The notes: generated by a model from the letters alone, not told the origin. A stretch of 46,854 nt of DNA from an uncultured Bacteroidales bacterium (GCA_937906455.1 CALCYT010000050.1:1-46854); one strand, 5' to 3'. Positions 25,247 through 33,764 are shown, counted from the stretch's first letter. Numbers and translations are program-made.

Positions 25247-25492
25247 GAGATGAGGAGATTTTTATTGATAATTACATTGTTGTTGACTTTTTTAATGATG
25301 GCTCAAGATAATGGCAAGTCTCTTGACGAAAAGGGCGAAATCATCAAGAAAGGCTGGAACTTCGGGCCATTGCCAGTGGTCGGCTACAACAGCGACATGG
25401 GTTTCCGGCTACACCAAAGTCTCAAGAGTGTTCCGTTCCTATTATTATTGGAACAATATCATTTAGAAAGTAATACTTCTTTTAGCCGTTAG
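25244..25492 (+). pseudogene. Truncated outer-membrane protein gene remnant
   Basis: 82 codons. Residues 1-20 form a signal peptide (RRFLLIITLLLTFLMMAQ), followed by a segment KKGWNFGPLPVVGYNSDMGF that resembles, from memory, the start of Bacteroidetes BamA/TamA-like barrel proteins of several hundred residues. After GF the reading frame loses resemblance. A neighbouring frame reads VSRVFRSYYYWNNII before a stop, so a large internal deletion plus frameshift is a reasonable explanation. The ATG lies in one period-7 array and the TAG stop in another. I infer a pseudogene; a short secreted protein cannot be excluded. Confidence 0.6.
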
Positions 25493-25506
25493 CCGTCAGC
25501 CATTAG
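25482..25506 (+). repeat. Period-7 array supplying two convergent stops
   Basis: TTAGCCG TTAGCCG TCAGCCA TTAG. It carries TAG of the truncated gene (25490-25492, plus) and TGA of the FMN-binding gene (25496-25498, minus). Confidence 0.85.
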
Positions 25507-25993
25507 TTTTTTTGAAGAAACTGAGGATGCAGAGTGCCACGGCGCATGCGATGATACCGAACAGCTGCCAAGTCCACGGGCTCGGATTGACATCTTTATC
25601 GTAAATCTCCATGCGTGTCTTTACCGACTTTATGATTGCCGTGGAGCTGTACGTCGCGCCGCTCACGGCGTCAATGTCGAGGCTTACCGCCTCTTTAGGG
25701 GTGAGACCGTAGAATTTCTCAACGAGATTAGCGTCGGTGACCCTCTTCAGGAAACGCGGCGTCTCTTCGTTGTCGAGAATCTCAATGCTTGCGATTTTTC
25801 CGTCTATCATGTTGATTGCCAACGGGATAGGTCCGTTAAAACCGATAATGTCACTGCAATATTCCGCGGTGTAAAGTGTGGCTTCAACAGCTTGGTTGGC
25901 AGTGTTGTTTCCTAAACGGTTGATGCCGAACATCACGGCGAAGAAGCCGAGGGCGGCGACGAAGATGTAGTTTAAAATCTTGATGGTTTTCAT
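25496..25993 (-). CDS. FMN-binding domain membrane protein
   Basis: 165 residues. A membrane segment at about 7-24 is followed by an extracytoplasmic FMN-binding domain and a second hydrophobic segment at about 142-159. SGATYSSTAIIKSV near 110-123 is the pattern in which Thr takes covalent FMN in RnfG/NqrC-type domains. The protein is short and lies alone, with no Rnf or Nqr genes nearby, so it is a stand-alone flavin carrier of unknown electron partner. The last residues TNG and the stop come from a period-7 array. Downstream neighbours are convergent and broken. Confidence 0.8.
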   Translation of the reverse strand: MKTIKILNYIFVAALGFFAVMFGINRLGNNTANQAVEATLYTAEYCSDIIGFNGPIPLAINMIDGKIASIEILDNEETPRFLKRVTDANLVEKFYGLTPKEAVSLDIDAVSGATYSSTAIIKSVKTRMEIYDKDVNPSPWTWQLFGIIACAVALCILSFFKKTNG

Positions 25994-26030
25994 ATGCTTT
26001 TTTATTTAATCTTCATTTCGGGATTAAATG

Positions 26031-26150
26031 CTTTTTCACGCAGAAATAGCGGAAAGAGCGGAAACTCTGTTTGTCCACAACTTTTTCACGCAGAAAGAGC
26101 TGAAATTCTGTTCTTCCACGATTTTTTCACGCAGAAATAGCGGAAATATT
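26031..26150 (+). repeat. Three copies of a CACGCAGAAA repeat
   Basis: TTTTTCACGCAGAAATAGC at about 26032, TTTTTCACGCAGAAAGAGC at 26082 and TTTTTCACGCAGAAATAGC near 26123, each followed by GAAA-rich sequence. With the adjacent palindrome this fills the 420-base gap between the FMN-binding and acyltransferase genes. An inverted copy is at 33765-33804. Confidence 0.8.
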
Positions 26151-26154
26151 TCAT

Positions 26155-26339
26155 GTCATTTCGAGCTACTGTTTCCTTCCCTGTCATTTCGAGCGCAACG
26201 AAGTGGAGTCGAGAAATCTTTATCCACGAAATCATTTGTTTCAGCTAAAACTTAATGATTATAGCTCCAAAAAGATTACTCACCATACGTGAATGCTTTT
26301 GTTTCGCTCAGCTATCCATTCCATTCCAATCGAAACGAC
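26155..26339. repeat. Nested palindrome (P5)
   Basis: Two left ends (GTCATTTCGAGC at 26155 and 26183), inner arms AATCTTT and AAAGATT, an AAATCATTT/TTAATGATT core, and the right end TCGAAACGAC at 26339. Confidence 0.85.
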
Positions 26340-26382
26340 TGGCAAAATTACAAAAAATTAATTCAGGTTGAAGAAAAATTTG

Positions 26383-26390
26383 TAAATTTG
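26383..26390 (+). promoter_or_regulatory. Putative -7 element of the acyltransferase gene
   Basis: TAAATTTG, 23 bases before the ATG at 26414, just past the palindrome. No clear -33 box is seen. Confidence 0.4.
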
Positions 26391-26413
26391 TAGTTTCAAA
26401 ATTATGAGAAAAA

Positions 26414-27706
26414 ATGAGTAAGATTCAAGATGACGACAAGCTGTATTCATTCTTACGACCGTTTGTGGATCATCACACATATCGCAGTTTCACGCATTAT
26501 AAAATAGTTGGCAGGGAGAACATTCCGGCCGCCGGGGCTTGTGTGTTCGGCTCCAACCATTGCAACACCTTGATGGACGCGTTAGTGCTTCTGGCGATGT
26601 CACGTCAGAAAAAGGTCTTCATCGCGAGGGGTGACATCTTCAGCAATCGGCATACTGCCAAGATACTGAGATGGCTAAGGATTCTGCCGATTTACCGGAT
26701 GCGTGACGGCATCAATTCGGTGCGCGACAAGAACAGCGGCACCATCGAACAGGCTGTTGACGTGATGCATGACGAGGTGCCGTTGTATTTGTTTCCTGAG
26801 GCGGCACACCGCACCAAGCACTCGCTGCGGCCGCTGAGCAAAGGCATCTTCCACATCGCGCTTGACGCAAACCGTAAATTCGGCCATGAGAAACCGGTCT
26901 ATATAGTGCCTGTGGGTATCGAATATGGCGATTATTTCCGTTTTCGCTCCACGGTGCTTGTAAATTACGGCAAGCCCATCAACGTGACGGAATATATGCA
27001 AGAACACAAGGATGAGAACGAGGCGGTGATAATCAACAACTTGAAGGCCGTTCTCGCCGAAAGGATGGCATCGCTCATTTCGTATATTCCTGATAATGAA
27101 GACTATGACGCTATCTGGGAAATCACAAAGATTAAATCCGGACGCATGCCTATGACTTTGAAAATGCGTCTTGACAAGAACAAGAGCTGCATCGCGGAGA
27201 TACTCGGCTTCAAGGAGAGAGAGCCTGACAAGGCGGGGGAGCTGTTCCAAAAGGTCAATGAATTCACGAGACACAGGAAAAAAGAAAACATATCGGTGAA
27301 GTCGGTGGCTATGCGGACACCACTATGGCGCACTATGTGGAAGACGCTGCTGGTGCTGTTAGGTTTACCTTTGTTTGTCGCCTCGGCGGTGGCGTCGTGT
27401 CCGATATGGATTACAGCGTCATTTATACTTAACAATCTGAAAGACAAGGCTTTCCGCAATACTGTCAACGTGTGTGTAGAGCTTCTGATGCATCCTCTGA
27501 TAATGGCGACAGGTGTCACGCTGCTGTTCTGCCTCACACCTTGGCAATACGCGATATTGGGCAGTATCTTCTTGTACTACAGCTATGTCTTCTACTTTGA
27601 CTACAGCGAATACGTAAGACTTTGGACTTCTGATTTGCGCTGGACGTTAAACAAAACCTTGCGAAGAGAGTTTAAGCAGCTGAGGCTGTTTAAGCATTTG
27701 CAATGA
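26414..27706 (+). CDS. PlsC-type acyltransferase, membrane-bound
   Basis: Probably esterifies a glycerophospholipid precursor or another lipid acceptor using acyl-CoA or acyl-ACP. Seen: the active-site block GSNHCNTLMDALVLL near 46-60, in the spaced NHxxxxxD form seen in a branch of Bacteroidetes PlsC proteins; IARGDIF; and LFPEAAHRTKHSLRPLSKG near 133-151, which corresponds to the FPEGTRS block. The C-terminus has hydrophobic segments near 305-340 and 355-400, so the enzyme is anchored. 430 residues is longer than a minimal PlsC. It stands just upstream of the glycan assembly group but has its own promoter region, so a link is not shown. Confidence 0.85.
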   Translation: MSKIQDDDKLYSFLRPFVDHHTYRSFTHYKIVGRENIPAAGACVFGSNHCNTLMDALVLLAMSRQKKVFIARGDIFSNRHTAKILRWLRILPIYRMRDGINSVRDKNSGTIEQAVDVMHDEVPLYLFPEAAHRTKHSLRPLSKGIFHIALDANRKFGHEKPVYIVPVGIEYGDYFRFRSTVLVNYGKPINVTEYMQEHKDENEAVIINNLKAVLAERMASLISYIPDNEDYDAIWEITKIKSGRMPMTLKMRLDKNKSCIAEILGFKEREPDKAGELFQKVNEFTRHRKKENISVKSVAMRTPLWRTMWKTLLVLLGLPLFVASAVASCPIWITASFILNNLKDKAFRNTVNVCVELLMHPLIMATGVTLLFCLTPWQYAILGSIFLYYSYVFYFDYSEYVRLWTSDLRWTLNKTLRREFKQLRLFKHLQ

Positions 27707-27746
27707 TAAAAATCACAATGTTTTATTTTTATTTAGAAAAAAGCAG

Positions 27747-27754
27747 TATCTTTG
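27747..27754 (+). promoter_or_regulatory. Putative -7 element of the glycan assembly group
   Basis: TATCTTTG followed by CA, 23 bases before the ATG at 27778. The -33 region has only T-rich sequence. Confidence 0.5.
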
Positions 27755-27777
27755 CAATTTTAAACTGATAAGAGAAA

Positions 27778-29208
27778 ATGGACTGTATTTTAAGAGGTCT
27801 GAAACCGTTTCAGAAGGCAGAGATGCTGATAATGATGGCGTTGGCATTTGTGATTCCATTCAACTGGCTCGCGGCGCAATATGGTGAGGCCGCCTTGCTT
27901 CTGTGTGCGGTTCTTAAAGTCATTTTCGAGCAAAAATTCCATTTCAACGAACAGCAGATGAAGCTCAAATGGGCTTATATCATCTTCGCTTTGACGTGGT
28001 GCATGTACCTCATCGGCATGCTCTGGACACAGAACACGTCGTTTGGCTGGGCGCAGGTGAGCAAGAAACTCGGATTTTTGATATTCCCGATGATTTTCCT
28101 GTTTTCCGACATGTCGTACCTCACTAAAGAGAGGTTTAAAACAATAGGTTACGCCCTCATTTTAGGCTGCATACTGTTTTTCTTCATGCATTTCTTCTAT
28201 GCGATTTACGATGTGTTATTCAACGGCGCCCCGACTTCACGTTTCTTCGATGAAAACCTTATGAAACTGTACTATGTGCATCATAGTTACCTCTCGATGT
28301 ATGCAAGTCTGGGCCTCATGTTTTGTTTTATCGGAATTTTTGAAGATAGTAATCGTAAAGTTAAGATTATCAATGTAATAGCTTATATAATACTGGTGTT
28401 TTTCATAATTTTGATAAGATCGCGTGCCGGCTTGATTTGGTTGGTTCTGACCTTCCTCCTACAGTGGATATGGCTGCTGTTTATCATGAAAAAGAAGAAA
28501 CTGGGTTTGATTTTAGGTGGCGTCTTTGTGTTTGTGATAGCGGGTGTTTGTGTGGCGGTGCCTCAGAGCGTGTCGAGGATTACGGATACCGTCGCAAACA
28601 TAGTGTCGAAGCACTCGTCAGACCATAGGCTCGTGCAGTTTAAAGGTTATCGTAAGGTTTTGAAGGAGAACTGGCTCTTTGGCGTGGGAACTGGCGACAG
28701 GACGGATGCAGTGCAGGCTTCGTATCAGGATTATAAGGCAAATATAGTTGAGATTATAACGCCGGAAATGACTGCTGTAATTGATAAAGTCATAGATGAC
28801 AAATGGTACGAGCCGGATGAGAACATGCGTAACGACATGATGAAGGAAGCTGAGAAACATGGGGTGAATCCTGAGATTATTTCAACATATCTTGTTGAAT
28901 ATCAATTCATTAGATTTGCCATTGATTTTGAGATAAACGCGCATAACATGTTTTTCGACACCATCATCAGCATCGGAATTATCGGATTGCTGCTTTTGCT
29001 TGCCTATTTTGTGATTCCGCTGGTGCTTTGGATTAAAACGAAGCGTTTCGACATGTTGTATTGCTCGTTTTTGCTTATGATAGGCTTCAATGCGTTGTTT
29101 GAGTCGGTGTTTGAAGTTCAGATGGGAATCATTTTCTTCTGTTTCTTCAACGCCCTGCTGTTTAGGGAGAATTTTGTAAGCGGAAATTTATTAAAAGCTA
29201 AAGAATAA
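27778..29208 (+). CDS. O-antigen ligase / polymerase family membrane protein
   Basis: 476 residues with about ten to twelve hydrophobic segments. It would polymerise or ligate a lipid-linked glycan at the outer face of the inner membrane. Seen: SRAGLIWLV near 221-229 at the mouth of the large periplasmic loop, a loop from about 255 to 380 with GVGTGDRTDA, and INAHNMFFDTIISIGIIG near 381-398, where the conserved His and the following helix match the PF04932-type signature. Wzy and WaaL cannot be told apart by eye. Its stop overlaps the start of the barrel gene (TAATG), and glycosyltransferases follow, which supports a surface polysaccharide role. Confidence 0.85.
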   Translation: MDCILRGLKPFQKAEMLIMMALAFVIPFNWLAAQYGEAALLLCAVLKVIFEQKFHFNEQQMKLKWAYIIFALTWCMYLIGMLWTQNTSFGWAQVSKKLGFLIFPMIFLFSDMSYLTKERFKTIGYALILGCILFFFMHFFYAIYDVLFNGAPTSRFFDENLMKLYYVHHSYLSMYASLGLMFCFIGIFEDSNRKVKIINVIAYIILVFFIILIRSRAGLIWLVLTFLLQWIWLLFIMKKKKLGLILGGVFVFVIAGVCVAVPQSVSRITDTVANIVSKHSSDHRLVQFKGYRKVLKENWLFGVGTGDRTDAVQASYQDYKANIVEIITPEMTAVIDKVIDDKWYEPDENMRNDMMKEAEKHGVNPEIISTYLVEYQFIRFAIDFEINAHNMFFDTIISIGIIGLLLLLAYFVIPLVLWIKTKRFDMLYCSFLLMIGFNALFESVFEVQMGIIFFCFFNALLFRENFVSGNLLKAKE

Positions 29209-30902
29209 TGAAAAAATGTTTGCTAATTGTGTCATTGCTGACAGCGAGCCTCTTCGTGAAGGCTCAGGAGCTACAAGTGCCGTTGAACGACGATTATGAA
29301 ATGGAGATGCAGACCGCAGCCTATAGCTCTGATTATCTGTTTCATACTGCTTTGCGGGCCTGGACGGAATCACAGTTTAACGGCGTGCTTAACCTTGACA
29401 GCATCAACGAGTCGTATCGCATAAAAATCAACAAGAAAGGCAAATTCGCCGATTATATCTTGAATTCGATTTTAAACGACGACTTCATCAGGCTGAGATA
29501 CAATGATTGTTATGTGGCGATAAACCCTTATATTGATTTCCAGGTTGGCAAGGCCGGCGACAGGACCACCTGGGTGAACACCAGAGGTGCCGAAATCAAG
29601 GGAACGATAGGCGATAACTTCGCTTTCTACACCAATATCAAGGAGAATCAGGCGGTGTTCCCGGAGTATATCGACCAATACTGCTCCACTGTCAAGGTGG
29701 TGCCGGGTCAGGGTTTCGCCAACAGATTCAAGGAAAAAGGCAGGGATTTCACCAATGCGGCGGCATATCTTTCATACCGTCCCGCCAAATGGCTTGATGC
29801 TACTTTGGGTTATGGAAAGAACTTCATCGGCGACGGCTATCGCTCGCTGATGTTGTCGGACAACGCCTCGAATTATCCGTATCTCAAGGTCACCGCCGAC
29901 CTCTGGCGCATTCAATACACCTGTCTCTACGCCCAGATGACTGACAGGCACACGGTGTTGGCAGACAAGACATACGCGCGCAAATGGGCTGTGATACATT
30001 ATCTGGATTTCGCAGTCACAAAACGACTTAACGTTGGTTTTTTCGACGCAGTGATGGCTAAGGCACAGACACACCAGCAAGTGATGGTCAACGATTCGAC
30101 ATATACCACCATCGACATGAAGAGAGGCTTTGATTTCCAATATATTAACCCGATTATTTTCCTTCGCTCGGCGGAATATTACGCAGGCTCGTCGCCCGAC
30201 AACGCGCTTTTGGGTGTCAACATGAGCTATATTGTGGGAAAACACACCACCATTTACGGTCAGTTTGTCCTTGACGAGATGACAGTCAGGAAGTTCATAG
30301 CATTTAAAGGCTATTATGGCAACAAACAGTCGTATCAGCTTGGCGTGAAGAGCTACGACTGCTTCGGCGTGAAAAACCTGTTTATGCAACTTGAAGGCAA
30401 CATAGTGAGGCCTTATACCTATTCCCATACGCCGCAAGGCACAGGAAGCAGCGTGGGGGAAGACAACTACGCGCATTACAACGAGCCTTTGGCACATCCG
30501 TGGGGTGCCAATCTCTGGGAGATGGTGGCGCGGGCGCAATATAACTGGAAACGCCTGTATTTCCAGTATAAGCTGAACTATGGTCAGTATGGCGACGACT
30601 GGGATGTCGAGAACAATGTTTGGGCAAACTACGGCCATAATGTCTATAACGACTACCACGATGCGATTCAGATTGAAGGGTACGACACCAACGACGGGCA
30701 TTTTCTCCTTACGGGAAGAAAAACCACAGTGATGATAAACGACGTCATAGTGTCGTATTTGGTCAATCCGTCATACAATATGAATGTCTTCGCTGAGGTG
30801 ACACACCGCAGCTTTAAGGCGGAAGGTCTTGACAATCAGAGTGATTTCATCGTCAGCTTTGGTATTAGGACAAGTCTGGACAGAAAGTATTACGATTTTT
30901 GA
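29208..30902 (+). CDS. Wzi/RemB-like outer-membrane barrel protein
   Basis: 564 residues with a signal peptide (MKKCLLIVSLLTASLFVKAQ) cut after Ala-Gln. The rest alternates short amphipathic strands and ends in phenylalanine (KYYDF), as outer-membrane barrels do. The order of segments (GYGKNFIGDGYRSL, DFQYINPIIFLRSAEYY, DNALLGVNMSYIVGK) matches what I know of capsule-assembly Wzi-like and gliding-associated RemB-like proteins of Bacteroidetes. It starts within the stop of the ligase gene and is followed nine bases later by the phosphoglycosyltransferase fragment. A likely role is surface retention or export of the glycan made by its neighbours. Confidence 0.8.
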   Translation: MKKCLLIVSLLTASLFVKAQELQVPLNDDYEMEMQTAAYSSDYLFHTALRAWTESQFNGVLNLDSINESYRIKINKKGKFADYILNSILNDDFIRLRYNDCYVAINPYIDFQVGKAGDRTTWVNTRGAEIKGTIGDNFAFYTNIKENQAVFPEYIDQYCSTVKVVPGQGFANRFKEKGRDFTNAAAYLSYRPAKWLDATLGYGKNFIGDGYRSLMLSDNASNYPYLKVTADLWRIQYTCLYAQMTDRHTVLADKTYARKWAVIHYLDFAVTKRLNVGFFDAVMAKAQTHQQVMVNDSTYTTIDMKRGFDFQYINPIIFLRSAEYYAGSSPDNALLGVNMSYIVGKHTTIYGQFVLDEMTVRKFIAFKGYYGNKQSYQLGVKSYDCFGVKNLFMQLEGNIVRPYTYSHTPQGTGSSVGEDNYAHYNEPLAHPWGANLWEMVARAQYNWKRLYFQYKLNYGQYGDDWDVENNVWANYGHNVYNDYHDAIQIEGYDTNDGHFLLTGRKTTVMINDVIVSYLVNPSYNMNVFAEVTHRSFKAEGLDNQSDFIVSFGIRTSLDRKYYDF

Positions 30903-30911
30903 TATTAAAAT

Positions 30912-31112
30912 ATGGTTGTAGTATTGAAGGAAAAATTAAGGAAATACAACACAAACTATATCGACAAGCTCAAGCTCGATTTGATTTACATCGAGAGATA
31001 CACCATTTTACTTGACATACAACTCCTTCTTCTTACCCTTAAAGTCATTTTCATGAAAGACAGCACCGAAGGCCTCGAGGAAGGAAAAATCACCGCGGAG
31101 AATAAGAGATGA
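30912..31112 (+). pseudogene. C-terminal fragment of a phosphoglycosyltransferase
   Basis: 66 codons. The segment YIDKLKLDLIYIERYTILLD and the hydrophobic stretch that follows resemble the C-terminal end of bacterial sugar transferases (compare YYENWSVWLDVSILWQTI at the end of the full-length gene at 32722). The catalytic N-terminal and middle parts are missing. The stop overlaps the next gene's start (ATGA), so the fragment may be kept for translational coupling. I infer a decayed second transferase; a genuine small protein is possible. Confidence 0.6.
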
Positions 31113-31861
31113 AGCCTTTAGTTTCCATAATAATGCCAAGTTACAACGCTGAGCGCTACATCGCGCAGAGCATCGAGTCGGTGCTGGCTCAGACGTATCA
31201 GAACTGGGAACTGCTAATCACTGATGACGGCTCGACTGATAAAAGCGTTGAAATAATCAGAAATTATTGTAATAATGATAATCGAATCAATCTGTTAGTG
31301 TCTGATAAAAATCAAGGAATTGCCAAGACGCGTAACCTTTCGATAGCAAGAGCAAAAGGACGGTTCGTGGCATTTCTTGATAACGATGACCTCTGGCTGC
31401 CTGAGAAATTGGAAAGACAAGTAGGCTTTATGCTTGACAACGAATACGGTTTTACTTATACAAGTTATAAACTTATTGATTATCAAGGAGTTGATAAAAA
31501 TAAGACAATTCGGACGGCAGGTGTTTTAGATTATAAAAAATATCTGCGAAATACAATCATCGGATGTGGCACAGTGATTATTGATATAGATATTGTCGGT
31601 TATTTCACCATGCCGATGAACGATACGAGTGATGATATGGCTTTGTGGCTCAACATCTTACGCAAAGGATTCAAAGCATATCCTATTGAAGAAGTTTTAC
31701 ACAAATACCGTGTAAAAAAACATTCCGCATCAAGCAATAAAATTAAAGCGGCAAGCGATGTCTGGCGTGTTTATCGCGAAGACGAGAGGCTGTCATGGCT
31801 GAAAGCTGCGTGTTGTTTCTCTTGTTATGCTTTTAACGCTATAAAAAAACGATTGTTTTGA
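31109..31861 (+). CDS. GT2 family glycosyltransferase
   Basis: Cytoplasmic GT-A enzyme that adds one sugar from a nucleotide donor to a lipid-linked glycan. Seen: the start SIIMPSYNAERYIAQSIESV at residues 6-25, ITDDGSTDKS near 36-45, and the metal-binding FLDNDDLW near 88-95. 250 residues, typical of a short GT2 without membrane segments. It overlaps its neighbours by four bases on both sides. Base composition is more AT-rich than the minus-strand block, which is common for acquired glycan genes. Donor and acceptor cannot be read. Confidence 0.92.
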   Translation: MKPLVSIIMPSYNAERYIAQSIESVLAQTYQNWELLITDDGSTDKSVEIIRNYCNNDNRINLLVSDKNQGIAKTRNLSIARAKGRFVAFLDNDDLWLPEKLERQVGFMLDNEYGFTYTSYKLIDYQGVDKNKTIRTAGVLDYKKYLRNTIIGCGTVIIDIDIVGYFTMPMNDTSDDMALWLNILRKGFKAYPIEEVLHKYRVKKHSASSNKIKAASDVWRVYREDERLSWLKAACCFSCYAFNAIKKRLF

Positions 31862-32658
31862 ATTACGATTTCTTCTTATACCGTCATGCCTGGAGATACA
31901 ACATGGCTCCAGATTGCGAACCGGAACTCTCTGATTCACAATGCAAAACTTTATTGAAAAAAGGCGGCTGGATGGTTCGCAACACCTTCGATTTTGATTG
32001 CATGGAAAAGACGAATTTCTGGTATATCATAAAAGATTCTTTTGACGGGATGGAGGAACTGTCATCGAATGTCAGACGCAAAGTCAGAAAGGCATTGCGC
32101 AATTATGATTACAAGCCCATCAACAATTTTGTTCTTAGGGCTGAAGGATATCCGATAATTGCGGAGGCTTTCTACGATTATAAAGTTAAAGACCGTAAGA
32201 TGAACAGTGATATTTTTTTCGATTATCTCGATTATTGTTTTAACGAGCCATTCGATTATTGGGGTATTTTTACTAAAGAGAATCAACAATTGGTTGGTTT
32301 TTGCACCGTTCATGTGTGGGAAGAGTCTTGTGAATATGGGGTTTCCGCTGTTTTGACCGAATCCAAGAGAAATGGCACCTATCCGTTTTATGGCCTTTAT
32401 CATTACATGAATGAATACTATCTTGGAGAAAAGAAATTCAAGTATGTCTCCGACGGCTCGCGAAGCATCACAGAACACTCAAACATTCAGCCGTTCTTAG
32501 AGCATAATTTCAAGTTCAGGAAGGCGTATTGTAAGCTGAAAGTAAGATATAAATGGTGGTTCGGGGCAATAGTGCGGGTGCTGTATCCGTTTAGGAACTT
32601 GATAACGAACAGAAATGTGAGGGCAGTGCTCAAGATGCATGGTTATTGTAGTCATTAG
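31858..32658 (+). CDS. FemAB/GNAT-like transferase in the glycan cluster
   Basis: 266 residues from a TTG that overlaps the GT2 stop (TTGA); the first internal ATG is 15 codons later. Features: a basic helix SSNVRRKVRKALRNY near 63-77, a core strand WGIFTKENQQLVGFCTVHV, then SDGSRSITEHSNIQPFLEHN near 200-219. This order resembles FemAB-like or GNAT-fold acyltransferases found in polysaccharide clusters, so N-acylation of a sugar is a plausible role. The family call is tentative. The final His and the TAG stop fall at the beginning of a period-7 array. Confidence 0.6.
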   Translation: MNYDFFLYRHAWRYNMAPDCEPELSDSQCKTLLKKGGWMVRNTFDFDCMEKTNFWYIIKDSFDGMEELSSNVRRKVRKALRNYDYKPINNFVLRAEGYPIIAEAFYDYKVKDRKMNSDIFFDYLDYCFNEPFDYWGIFTKENQQLVGFCTVHVWEESCEYGVSAVLTESKRNGTYPFYGLYHYMNEYYLGEKKFKYVSDGSRSITEHSNIQPFLEHNFKFRKAYCKLKVRYKWWFGAIVRVLYPFRNLITNRNVRAVLKMHGYCSH

Positions 32659-32686
32659 CCATTAGCCGTTAGCCATTAGCTGTTAG
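32655..32686 (+). repeat. Period-7 array at the FemAB-like gene stop
   Basis: TTAGCCA TTAGCCG TTAGCCA TTAGCTG TTAG, 4.6 units; same unit as the array at 25482-25506. The stop TAG at 32656-32658 is in the first unit. Confidence 0.9.
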
Positions 32687-32721
32687 GTTTTTAGATTAGT
32701 ACTGATGGGGAAAAAAAGATT

Positions 32722-33306
32722 ATGTTGATAAAATATATTTTTGACCGGTTGTTTTCGTTGGTTTTGCTGGTGGTTTTATCACCGGTGATGCTGGTGGTGT
32801 TTGTCCTTCATAAGATAAAGATGCCGAAAGGGAAATTCTTATATCGTCAGACGCGGATTGGTTTGCATGGCAAGCCGTTCAGAATCTTCAAGATAAGGAC
32901 TATGGCCGAGAATTCTGAGGCGGGTGGCCCTATAACAACCGCCGACGACGCGAGAGTCCTGCCTTTCGGGAAATGGCTCCGCGACAGCAAGGTTGACACG
33001 TTTATGGAGCTTATTAATATATTAATAGGTGACATGAGCTTCGTGGGTCCGCGTCCCGATGTGCCGGGCTATGCCGACAAACTCGAAGGCGACGACAGAG
33101 TCATTTTGAATATGCGCCCCGGTTTGACAGGTCCTGCGTCTATCAAATACCGTCACGAGGAGCGCATCTTGGCTGAACAATCCGATCCGCAACGCTATAA
33201 TGACGAGGTTATCTGGCCGGACAAGGTAGAAATCAATAAAAAATACTACGAAAACTGGTCGGTTTGGCTTGATGTGTCAATACTTTGGCAAACAATTTTT
33301 GGATAA
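32722..33306 (+). CDS. Phosphoglycosyltransferase (bacterial sugar transferase)
   Basis: Starts glycan assembly by moving a sugar-1-phosphate from a UDP-sugar to undecaprenyl phosphate at the inner membrane. 194 residues: one N-terminal re-entrant membrane helix (about 3-28), then FLYRQTRIGLHGKPFRIFKIRTM near 39-61, the catalytic Asp region (SKVDTFMELINILIGDMSFVGPRPD, about 90-114) and MRPGLTGPASIKYRHEE. The size is that of the minimal monotopic class (PglC-like), without the long N-terminal domain of WbaP or WcaJ. It is the last gene of the group that begins at 27778. GPRPDVPGY is the family signature. Confidence 0.93.
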   Translation: MLIKYIFDRLFSLVLLVVLSPVMLVVFVLHKIKMPKGKFLYRQTRIGLHGKPFRIFKIRTMAENSEAGGPITTADDARVLPFGKWLRDSKVDTFMELINILIGDMSFVGPRPDVPGYADKLEGDDRVILNMRPGLTGPASIKYRHEERILAEQSDPQRYNDEVIWPDKVEINKKYYENWSVWLDVSILWQTIFG

Positions 33307-33385
33307 TAATCCATTGAATGTCAATGTGATATAAAAATTTTATAAAATTAGTGCAAATTTTTGTCGCGCGTATTGAAAAACGTCG

Positions 33386-33393
33386 TACTTTTG
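33386..33393 (+). promoter_or_regulatory. -7 element of tRNA-Asn promoter
   Basis: TACTTTTG, followed by GCACTCGCAAAC as at the tRNA-Thr gene. A TTTG lies at 33360-33363 with a 22-base spacer. Confidence 0.55.
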
Positions 33394-33421
33394 CACTCGC
33401 AAACGGAGAAAACCGTTTTTC

Positions 33422-33495
33422 GCCTCCTTAGCTCAGTTGGTTAGAGCATCTGACTGTTAATCAGGGGGTCTCAGGTTCAAGTCCTGAAGGGGGCG
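33422..33495 (+). tRNA. tRNA-Asn (anticodon GTT)
   Basis: 74 bases: acceptor GCCTCCT with AGGGGGC, D arm around GCTCAGTTGGTTAGAGC, anticodon loop CTGTTAA in a TCTGA/TCAGG stem, and T arm TCAGGTTCAAGTCCTGA. CCA is not encoded. It reads AAC and AAU codons. Confidence 0.95.
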
Positions 33496-33503
33496 CGAGA
33501 GAG

Positions 33504-33523
33504 ATTACAAAGTGTAATTTTTT
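33504..33523 (+). terminator. Possible terminator after tRNA-Asn
   Basis: ATTACA AAG-loop TGTAAT followed by T residues. The stem is short and AT-rich, so the call is tentative. Confidence 0.45.
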
Positions 33524-33590
33524 ATGTTTCATGTTATTAATTGAGAGAATGGATTCCACACGGCGTTCATTCTTTTTTTAATACCACCCC

Positions 33591-33763
33591 GTCATTTCGA
33601 CTGGAGTGGAATGAAATGGAACGGAATGGAGAAATCCTTTTTTAGTAAAATCATTAAGTCAAAACGAAAATTAAATGATTTCGGGAATGGAGGATTTATT
33701 CACTAAAGGTGAATGCTTTCGCAAGCTCAGGTTCCGACTTCACTGCGTTTCGCTCGAAATGAC
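33591..33763. repeat. Nested palindrome (P6)
   Basis: Ends GTCATTTCGA and TCGAAATGAC; inner arms AATCCT and AGGATT; core AATCATTAA/TTAAATGATT; right arm with TTCACTAAAGGTGAA. With P6, tRNA-Asn and the CACGCAGAAA repeat, the 537-base gap 33307-33843 is explained. Confidence 0.9.
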
Positions 33764-33764
33764 A

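Noticed and set aside
29772..30701. 309-codon minus-strand frame
   Set aside because: Antisense to the Wzi-like barrel gene, whose strand pattern and signal peptide are convincing.
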